64,000 nucleotides of DNA from JBKQVT01 sp963727245. Lineage in GTDB: Bacteria > Planctomycetota > Planctomycetia > Pirellulales > Thermoguttaceae. A program made the translations under genes and the position numbers. Position 1 is the stretch's first letter. Every line of letters begins with the position of its first letter. The notes below the pieces were generated by a model. It ran no database searches. It was not told where the DNA came from and saw only the letters and a list, made by a program, of their open reading frames with translations. The stretch lies in assembly GCA_963727245.1 (NCBI GenBank), contig CAVSFO010000005.1, positions 434,001-498,000 on the forward strand, given 5' to 3'. Shown piece after piece: positions 58,262 to 64,000 of this stretch.

Positions 58262-59485
58262 ATGGAACACGTCTACACCTTGGCGGCGGCCTGGCTGGCG
58301 ATGGCCGTGCTGGCCGCCGTGCTGGCCAGCCACCTGCGCGTCTCGCTGGCACTGGTGGAAATCTGCGTCGGCGTCATCGCCGCCTTTGCCTTCGGGGCCG
58401 ACCGGCTGGGCGCCGACCAGCAATGGCTCCGGGTCATCGCCTCCGTCGGAGCGGTCCTGCTGACGTTCCTGGCCGGGGCCGAACTCGATCCGCACGCCAT
58501 GAAGACCAAGCTGCGGGAAGTCCTGGTCGTGGGGCTGTTCGGCTTTCTCGCGCCGTTCCTGGGCTGCACCGCGCTGGCACGATTCGTGCTCGGCTGGGAC
58601 AGCCAGGCCAGTTGGCTGGCCGGCATCGCCCTTTCCACCACTTCCATGGCCGTCGTCTATGCCGTCATGCTCGAAACCGGCTTCAACAAAACCGACTTCG
58701 GCAAAGGAATCCTCGGCGCCTGCTTCGTGAACGACCTGGGCACCGTCATTGCCCTGGGGTTGCTGTTCGCACCGTTCACCTATCGGACGGCGGTCTTCCT
58801 CGGCGTCTCGGTGGTCGTCCTGCTGCTCCTGCCGGCGGTCACCTCGCACCTGATCGCCCGCTACGGAAACCGCACGGCGGCCATCCGCACGAAATGGATC
58901 CTGCTGGTTCTCTGCGGGCTGGGCGCGCTGTCGGTCTGGGCAGGCAGCGAAGCCGTGCTCCCCGCGTATCTCGCCGGCATGGTCCTGGCCAGGACGATCG
59001 GGCTGGACGACCTCTACGTGCGGCGGCTGCGCACTCTGGCCGTCGGCTTCCTCACGCCCTTCTATTTCCTCCGCGCCGGGTCGCTGGTCTCCCTGCCCGC
59101 GCTGGTGTCTGCGCCGCTGGTGCTCCTGGCGCTGTTGGCGGGAAAGGCGGCCTCGAAGATCTTCGGCCTCTTCCCCGTCATCCGCATCTTCCGCCAGCAT
59201 CCCAAGGAACGCTGGTACTACACGCTGATGATGTCCACCGGGCTGACGTTCGGCACTATCTCGGCCCTCTACGGCCTGAGCCACCAGATCGTGACCCAGC
59301 AGCAATACTCCTTCCTCGTGGCGACGGTCATTGCCAGCGCCGTGATCCCGACGATGATCGCCAACGCCGTCTTCCTGCCCCGCCACCTGTTGCCCGTGTC
59401 ACCGCTAAACGACGATCGCGCCGGGCTCGGGGTGATCCAGGCAGAGGAGCATGGTGAGGTAGTCGCGGAGGTTGCGGTTCAATAG
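58262..59485 (+). CDS. CPA2-family cation/proton antiporter (fluoride-regulated)
   Basis: About 407 aa from ATG 58262 with GGAGGGG upstream. A polytopic membrane protein of about 12 helices: VRVIASVGAVLLTFLAGAEL-like core (RVIASVGAVLLTFLAGAELD), ASWLAGIALSTTSMAVVYAV, GILGACFVNDLGTVIALGLL (ND ion-binding pair), AVLPAYLAGMVLARTIGLDD, LTPFYFLRAGSLVSLPALV, MMSTGLTFGTISALYGLSHQ. Related antiporters behind fluoride riboswitches export fluoride indirectly or restore ion balance. The end (LNDDRAGLGVIQAEEHGEVV) overlaps treT by 81 bases in opposite sense and looks unnatural, so a shift near 59405 may have hidden the real stop. Confidence 0.88.
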   Translation: MEHVYTLAAAWLAMAVLAAVLASHLRVSLALVEICVGVIAAFAFGADRLGADQQWLRVIASVGAVLLTFLAGAELDPHAMKTKLREVLVVGLFGFLAPFLGCTALARFVLGWDSQASWLAGIALSTTSMAVVYAVMLETGFNKTDFGKGILGACFVNDLGTVIALGLLFAPFTYRTAVFLGVSVVVLLLLPAVTSHLIARYGNRTAAIRTKWILLVLCGLGALSVWAGSEAVLPAYLAGMVLARTIGLDDLYVRRLRTLAVGFLTPFYFLRAGSLVSLPALVSAPLVLLALLAGKAASKIFGLFPVIRIFRQHPKERWYYTLMMSTGLTFGTISALYGLSHQIVTQQQYSFLVATVIASAVIPTMIANAVFLPRHLLPVSPLNDDRAGLGVIQAEEHGEVVAEVAVQ

Positions 59486-60634
59486 GAAGTGCTCGCGCAC
59501 GAAGTCGTGTCCGATCCGTCCCATCCGCTGCCGCTTGTCGGCGTAACGCATCAGGTAATGGATGCGATAGGCGGCCCCGGCCGGCGAATAGACGAGGAAA
59601 CCCGTCTGGTAATCGTGCACCTGCAGCGTGATGCCGCCGCAGGCGCCGCCGATCACCGGCTTGCCCTTCCAGAGGGCCTCGGTCACGGTCAGCCCAAAGC
59701 CCTCCTTGAGCGACTTCTGCAGCACGACGGTGGCCGACCGCTGCAGGGCGTTGATCGTGCGATGGGCGTCGGGCGGCAGCAGGAGGACCTTCAGGTTGGC
59801 GTCGTCGCCCGTGCGCTCCATCACCTCGGCGAGCACCTCGTCCCCTTCCGGATCGTCGTCGGCGGAACCGCCGGCCAGGGCCAACTGCATTTCCGGGTAA
59901 TAGGGTTTCAGCAGCCGATAGGCCTCAATGACGCCCAGCGGGTCTTTGAAGCGATCGAAACGCGAGACCTGCAGCAACAGCGGCCGCTCGGCGTCGATGC
60001 CCGAGCGGCCCAGCACCTCCAGCCGCTCGGCCTCGTGAATCGGGCAATTCTTGTCGGACAGCGGGTCGATGGAAGGGGGGATGAGGAACATCGGGCAGTG
60101 CAGCGGTCGGGTGAAGGCGGGCATGGAGAAGATCGCCGCGGCGTAATGCGAAAGGGCGCTCTCCAGGTACTTCCAAACGCCGCGATGCGGCCGCGAAGCG
60201 TCGATGTGGCAGCGCCAAATCCAGCGGCCGACCTGCCCGGCCGGCGTGAAGTGCGGCAGGTAGATCGGTTGCGGATCGTGGACGAAGACAACGTCGGCCT
60301 CCAGGTTCAGCCGCGCGGCGTTTTCCCGATTGACTTCGTAGTGCAGGTCGAAATCGGCCTGCTTGAGCACCACCGGCAGGCCCTGCAAGGCGTTGTGAAA
60401 GGCCTTGGTGACGCGGAAGAACTCCGGCGGCGCGGTGATCACCTCCCAGCGGGCGTCGATCCCCAATTCCTGCATCAGCGGCACCATCCAGCCGAGGATT
60501 TCGGCCACGCCGCCGCCGGCCCGCGTCGAGTTGACGTGTACGATGCGCTTCCCCGCCAGCCGACCCGCCAACCGCCGCAGCCGCTCGACCTCCTGGTGGC
60601 CGACGATCTCTTCGTAGCGATCCAAGAGCTTCAT
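59405..60634 (-). CDS. treT: Trehalose synthase, glycosyltransferring (GT4)
   Basis: 409 aa from ATG 60634. Makes trehalose from NDP-glucose and glucose. KRIVHVNSTRAGGGVAEILG, WMVPLMQELGIDARWEVITA, HDPQPIYLPHF, WRCHIDASRPHRGVWKYLES, PLLLQVSRFDRFKDPLGVIE, LQKSLKEGFGLTVTEALWKG, KPVIGGACGGITLQVHDYQT are typical of TreT and related GT4 enzymes. Its start overlaps the stop of the upstream partner gene (ATGA). Confidence 0.92.
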   Translation of the reverse strand: MKLLDRYEEIVGHQEVERLRRLAGRLAGKRIVHVNSTRAGGGVAEILGWMVPLMQELGIDARWEVITAPPEFFRVTKAFHNALQGLPVVLKQADFDLHYEVNRENAARLNLEADVVFVHDPQPIYLPHFTPAGQVGRWIWRCHIDASRPHRGVWKYLESALSHYAAAIFSMPAFTRPLHCPMFLIPPSIDPLSDKNCPIHEAERLEVLGRSGIDAERPLLLQVSRFDRFKDPLGVIEAYRLLKPYYPEMQLALAGGSADDDPEGDEVLAEVMERTGDDANLKVLLLPPDAHRTINALQRSATVVLQKSLKEGFGLTVTEALWKGKPVIGGACGGITLQVHDYQTGFLVYSPAGAAYRIHYLMRYADKRQRMGRIGHDFVREHFLLNRNLRDYLTMLLCLDHPEPGAIVV

Positions 60635-61311
60635 GGGGCGGTCCTCGGAATGGCCGGGGCCTCCTCGACGTAGTGCCGGAACGCCTCCACCAGCGCCTGC
60701 CGCAGTTGGCTGAGGTTGAGAAAGTAGAAGTCGATGTTCCGCACCCTCGCTGCCAGCGACGCGTCGGCGCCGGTCTGCTCCAACCACAGCGAGAAGTCGT
60801 CGCTGTGCCCCAGCGTCCGCCGCCGCGCCTCATGGAAGTGAAAAAACAGCGACCGCACCGGCATGCGTTCGATGGCCTCCAGCAGCGACGCCGGCGTGCC
60901 GATCCGCTCGCCCGTGTCGTAGGCGATCAACCGCGACTCGATCAGTTGCATCTCCAATCCCGGCCGGCACCAGGGCACGCGGTCCAGCATCCACAAGCGG
61001 TCCTCGATCGTGTTCACCAGCACGGCCCGCAACGCCGCCGACGACGGCTGCCGGTAGGGATCGACCAGGCTGAGCTGCTCGCCCAGGACGTGGTCTCCCA
61101 ACTCGGTCCAGCACCAGCGGGCCAGGTCGTTGGGAAACTCGTGCAGCTCGAAATGGTCCTCCAGGGCGCAACGCATCATGTGATGTTCCAGGACCGCCTC
61201 CGGGACGGTGCGGATGGCGTCCAGCAACTCGCGGAGATTTGAGCAAACCCGCCCCGTGCTGCACCGCACCAGGCTGCAATCGTACAGACAGAACGCTTCG
61301 CTGGCTTCCAT
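60631..61311 (-). CDS. DUF5752-like protein coupled to treT
   Basis: 226 aa from ATG 61311. EAFCLYDCSLVRCSTGRVCS, NLRELLDAIRTVPEAVLEHH, HEFPNDLARWCWTELGDHVL, GEQLSLVDPYRQPSSAALRA, VRSLFFHFHEARRRTLGHSD, DFSLWLEQ. From memory this is the DUF5752 type that usually precedes treT. Coupled by a 4-base overlap. No catalytic motif is known; probably a regulatory or accessory factor for trehalose synthesis. Confidence 0.8.
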   Translation of the reverse strand: MEASEAFCLYDCSLVRCSTGRVCSNLRELLDAIRTVPEAVLEHHMMRCALEDHFELHEFPNDLARWCWTELGDHVLGEQLSLVDPYRQPSSAALRAVLVNTIEDRLWMLDRVPWCRPGLEMQLIESRLIAYDTGERIGTPASLLEAIERMPVRSLFFHFHEARRRTLGHSDDFSLWLEQTGADASLAARVRNIDFYFLNLSQLRQALVEAFRHYVEEAPAIPRTAP

Positions 61312-61403
61312 AGCTCCCGCCGAGGCGGTTTCCTGGTACTTGACGCAATCTGCGCCGACCAGATAATTGTACCGGTGCGGGGCAAGTCTTTGAAGTGGTG
61401 GCC

Positions 61404-61507
61404 GTAGGGTGGGTCGAGCGCCGCGAGCCCCACCAGCTACCATTCGGCCGTTTCCTGGTGGGGCTCGCTGCTTTGTGGTGGGGCTCGCTGCGCTCGACCC
61501 ACCCCAC
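61404..61507. repeat. GGGTCGAGC-type palindromic repeat, copy 4 (with internal duplication)
   Basis: GTAGGGTGGGTCGAGCGCCG ... GGTGGGGCTCGCTG, CTTT, GTGGTGGGGCTCGCTGCGCT ... CCCACCCCAC. The right arm is partly doubled. Divergent promoter region between the DUF5752-like gene and treZ. Confidence 0.9.
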
Positions 61508-61535
61508 ATGTGCTTTTGCAAGCCCGGAGGGGCCG

Positions 61536-63524
61536 ATGCCACGGGATCCCGAACATGCTCCCCAGGGAGTTTTGCAGCAAGCCGACGGCAGCGTCGTCTG
61601 GCGCGTCTGGGCGCCGTTTTCCGAGACGGTCGCGCTGGTGACTTATCCGTCCGCCGGCCGCGTCGAGACCGCCATGACCCCACACGGCCTGGGCTACTTC
61701 GTCTTCCGGCACGGCGAGGCCCGCGAAGGGCTGGAATATGCGTTCCAATTGGCCGACGGCCACGAATATCCCGATCCGGCTTCCCGCTGGCAGCCACGCG
61801 GGGTCCATCGTCCCTCGGCGGTATTTTTGCCGCAGTCGTACCGCTGGTCCGACCAGCAGTGGCGTGGCGTCGCCGCGGAAGACCTGGTGATCTATGAACT
61901 GCACGTGGGTGCGTTCACGCCTGAGGGGGTCTTCGATGCGATCGTGCCGCGGCTGGCGCAACTGGCTGCGCTGGGCGTGACGGCGATCGAGCTCATGCCC
62001 GTGGCCCAGTTTCCCGGCGACCGCAACTGGGGTTATGACGGCGTTCATCCCTATGCCGTGCAGAACAGCTATGGAGGTCCGCGGGCCTTGCAGCGTTTGG
62101 TCGATGCCGCCCATCGGCTCGGGCTGGCGGTGCTGCTGGACGTGGTCTATAACCACCTGGGCCCGGAGGGGAATTACCTGGCGAAGTTCGGGCCCTACTT
62201 TTCCGACGGCTATCACACGCCCTGGGGCGGCTCGATCAATTTCGACGGTCCGGACAGCGACGCCGTGCGGCAGTTCATCATCGACAATGCCTGTGCATGG
62301 GTGCGGGACTTCCATCTGGACGGCCTCCGTCTCGACGCGGTGCAAACCATCTACGACCGCAGCCCGCGTCACATCCTGGCCGACATCCAGGCCGCGGTTG
62401 AGCAGGAAGCGGCTGCCGCCGGCCGCACCGTCCACGTCATCGCCGAAAGCAATCAGAACAACGTCCGCCTGGTGCAGCCGGCCGGATTGGGCGGCCACGG
62501 GCTCTCGGGCGTCTGGAGCGACGATTTTCACCACAGCCTGCACGCTCTGCTGACCGGGCAACGCGACGGCTACTATCAGGACTTCGGCCTGCCGCAGCAC
62601 TTGGCCAAGGCCCTGAGCGACGTTTTCGTCTACGACGGCTGCTACAGCTCGTTTCACCGCCGCCGGCACGGCAGCCGCGTCGGGGCGATGGAGCGGACGC
62701 ATTTCGTCGTTTGCGTGCAGAACCACGACCAGTTGGGCAATTCGGCCAGCGGGGACCGCTTGGGGGCGGTGCTTCCGCCGCCGGCGCAGCGGCTGGCCTA
62801 CGGCCTGCTCATGCTCTCGCCCTGCGTGCCGTTGTTGTTCATGGGAGAGGAGTACGGGGAGACCCGGCCGTTCCCCTTTTTCTGTTCGTTTGGCGATGCC
62901 GCGCTGGCCCGCGCGGTGTGGCAAGGCCGTCGCCAGGAATTCGCCTCGCTGCGTTTCGCCTTGGGCATCGAGATCCCTGACCCGCAAGCCCCGGAGACCT
63001 TTGCCGCCGCCAAGCTCGCCTGGACGTGGCCGCCGGGCACGCCGCACGCCGAGCACCGGCAATTGTTCCAGGACATTTTGGCGGCCCGCCGCCATTGGCC
63101 GGCATTGCGCGACCGCCGGCACACGACTGCCGAACTGCTCGACAGTCCGGCAACGGCGGCCTTGTTGACCATCCGCCGCGGCCAGGCCGAGGAAGTGCTC
63201 GCCGTGGCGAACCTGACGCCGCGGGAAGTGCCGCTGCCGCCGTTGGACCTGGCCGGTCGCACGCCGGTCTTCAGCACCGAGGACGTTCGTTATGGCGGCG
63301 GCCGCGTCTGGCCGGCGGGTGCCGTCTGGGTTCAAGGGGGACAGTCCCATTTTCGCGGCGAAAGCGTCGGTCTCGAAGACGGCGCCCATGGCGCCGCGAA
63401 AATCGGGACAGTCCCCAGCGATCGCGTCGATTCCCTGCGTCCCTACGAACTGGTTGTTTTCGCCTCGGCGGGTTCCCTTGGTGAACGTCTGCCGCCGCGA
63501 GAAGGGCACGCTGAGGGACGCTGA
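61536..63524 (+). CDS. treZ: Malto-oligosyltrehalose trehalohydrolase
   Basis: 662 aa from ATG 61536 with GGAGGGG upstream. Releases trehalose from the end made by TreY. N-terminal CBM48 (VVWRVWAPFSETVALVTYPS), GH13 core with LVIYELHVGAFTPEGVFDAI, ELMPVAQFPGDRNWGYDGVH, GLRLDAVQTIYD (nucleophile Asp), VHVIAESNQNNVRLV (acid/base Glu), CVQNHDQLGNSASGDRL (stabilising Asp). The C-terminal domain contains a dispersed repeat (63336-63416) translated in frame, giving VQGGQSHFRGESV and GAAKIGTVPSD. Followed by treY after TGAGATG. Confidence 0.95.
   Translation: MPRDPEHAPQGVLQQADGSVVWRVWAPFSETVALVTYPSAGRVETAMTPHGLGYFVFRHGEAREGLEYAFQLADGHEYPDPASRWQPRGVHRPSAVFLPQSYRWSDQQWRGVAAEDLVIYELHVGAFTPEGVFDAIVPRLAQLAALGVTAIELMPVAQFPGDRNWGYDGVHPYAVQNSYGGPRALQRLVDAAHRLGLAVLLDVVYNHLGPEGNYLAKFGPYFSDGYHTPWGGSINFDGPDSDAVRQFIIDNACAWVRDFHLDGLRLDAVQTIYDRSPRHILADIQAAVEQEAAAAGRTVHVIAESNQNNVRLVQPAGLGGHGLSGVWSDDFHHSLHALLTGQRDGYYQDFGLPQHLAKALSDVFVYDGCYSSFHRRRHGSRVGAMERTHFVVCVQNHDQLGNSASGDRLGAVLPPPAQRLAYGLLMLSPCVPLLFMGEEYGETRPFPFFCSFGDAALARAVWQGRRQEFASLRFALGIEIPDPQAPETFAAAKLAWTWPPGTPHAEHRQLFQDILAARRHWPALRDRRHTTAELLDSPATAALLTIRRGQAEEVLAVANLTPREVPLPPLDLAGRTPVFSTEDVRYGGGRVWPAGAVWVQGGQSHFRGESVGLEDGAHGAAKIGTVPSDRVDSLRPYELVVFASAGSLGERLPPREGHAEGR
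63336..63416. repeat. GGGGACAGTCCC-type repeat, copy D
   Basis: GGGGGACAGTCCCATTTTCG and GCGAAAATCGGGACAGTCCC with a 35-base centre that itself contains a GGCGCCATGGGCGCC-like palindrome. In frame within treZ. Confidence 0.88.
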
Positions 63525-63525
63525 G

Positions 63526-64000
63526 ATGACCGAGCCGATGGGCAACCTTTCCAGCTTGGGAGAATCCGTGGCCGGTGCCGTCGGGCGGCTCGTGGCCGAG
63601 CGGCATTGCCATCCGCTGGCAACCTACCGTCTCCAGTTCGCCGCCGGCGTGTTGACCTTTCGCGACGCGGCGGCCGTGGCGCCGTACCTCGACGAGTTGG
63701 GCGTCAGCCACGTCTATGCTTCTCCTTGCTTGAAGACCCGCTCCGGGAGCACGCACGGCTATGCCGTGGTGGATTTCGGGCAGCTCGACCCGGGACTGGG
63801 CAGCGGGGAGGACTATCATGCCCTGGTCGAGGCCCTGCACGGCCGCGGCCTGGGCCAGATCATCGACATCGTGTCGAACCACATGAGCGCGACTCCGGTC
63901 GAGAACCTCTGGTGGACCAACGTCCTGGAGAACGGTCCGGGCTCGCCTTATGCGGCCTATTTCGACGTCGATTGGCGCCCCGTCAAGGAGGAGCTGCAGA
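63526..64000 (+). CDS. treY: Malto-oligosyltrehalose synthase, N-terminal part
   Basis: First 158 residues, cut by the window end. Intramolecular transglucosylation of the reducing end of maltodextrin to a trehalose unit. LATYRLQFAAGVLTFRDAAA, VAPYLDELGVSHVYASPCLK, RSGSTHGYAVVDFGQLDPGL, GLGQIIDIVSNHMSATPVEN are typical TreY blocks. Starts two bases after the treZ stop, so it is in the same operon. Confidence 0.95.
   Translation, partial: MTEPMGNLSSLGESVAGAVGRLVAERHCHPLATYRLQFAAGVLTFRDAAAVAPYLDELGVSHVYASPCLKTRSGSTHGYAVVDFGQLDPGLGSGEDYHALVEALHGRGLGQIIDIVSNHMSATPVENLWWTNVLENGPGSPYAAYFDVDWRPVKEELQ

Overview
The window looks like chromosome of a high-GC planctomycete (Pirellulales/Gemmatales type). 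The evidence is a prepilin of the DUF1559 kind, a degenerate Ser/Thr-kinase-like protein with the N-terminal layout common in planctomycetes, many lipoproteins including BamD-like and LptE-like ones, fliM, and many short hairpin and GGCGGAAGG-type intergenic repeats. About 23 genes, including housekeeping genes such as parA, parB, bamD and rdgB, read intact only if one- or two-base frameshifts are allowed. They are spread over both core and accessory regions, roughly one per 2 kb, so I read most of them as draft-assembly indels rather than true pseudogenes.

Layout. 1-2058: parA and parB (overlapping), then tRNA-Pro(TGG). 2050-14826: an integrated element of about 12.8 kb whose 11-bp target repeat is the 3' end of the tRNA (attL 2050-2060, attR 14816-14826). 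Nearly all its genes are on the minus strand. One tightly packed operon runs leftward from a five-unit iteron array (8537-8941): small DNA-binding-like protein, primase/polymerase-like protein, RepA-like ATPase, three unknown proteins, an HTH protein, a small conserved protein and a large serine recombinase. The right half holds a noncoding repeat-rich stretch, a small plus-strand gene with a clear terminator, a second serine recombinase and a large PH-domain/FxLYD membrane protein. The most striking point is that the recombinase reading frame runs through attL, and its predicted C-terminal tail lies in the same frame at the other end of the element, at attR. Integration would therefore cut and re-tail the recombinase, as in archaeal SSV integrases.

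14869-31578: core genes. These are a TMTC-like GT-C/TPR membrane protein, a pseudokinase-beta-helix protein, a Flp pilin, a Nudix hydrolase, a YdjY-like lipoprotein, a response regulator, aat, recO, a BamD-like and an LptE-like lipoprotein (outer-membrane assembly), folP, proA and fliM. 31645-34662: a zinc/manganese ABC uptake operon (znuA-znuC-znuB) led by a ribbon-helix-helix protein with a Cys/His cluster and preceded by a perfect palindrome over its predicted -10. 34664-45701: an aspartyl protease-like protein, two HEAT-type proteins, an HDAC-family deacetylase, a glycosylasparaginase-like hydrolase, a heparinase-like secreted protein and a DUF1559 prepilin. 45976-57929: ispD, tyrS, a LigD phosphoesterase-like protein, rdgB, a secreted unknown, an MtaB-like tRNA methylthiotransferase, clpS, an M20 dipeptidase, a Uma2 nuclease, a HEPN-MNT pair, an orphan antitoxin-like protein and serS. 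58119-59485: a fluoride riboswitch with terminator ahead of a CPA2 cation/proton antiporter. 59405-64000: a trehalose cluster (treT with a DUF5752-like partner, treZ, and treY cut off by the window edge).

Several dispersed repeat families decorate the core region. Two of them (GGGGACAGTCCC-type and GGGTCGAGC-type hairpins) recur four times each, and the first sits in frame inside protein-coding genes.
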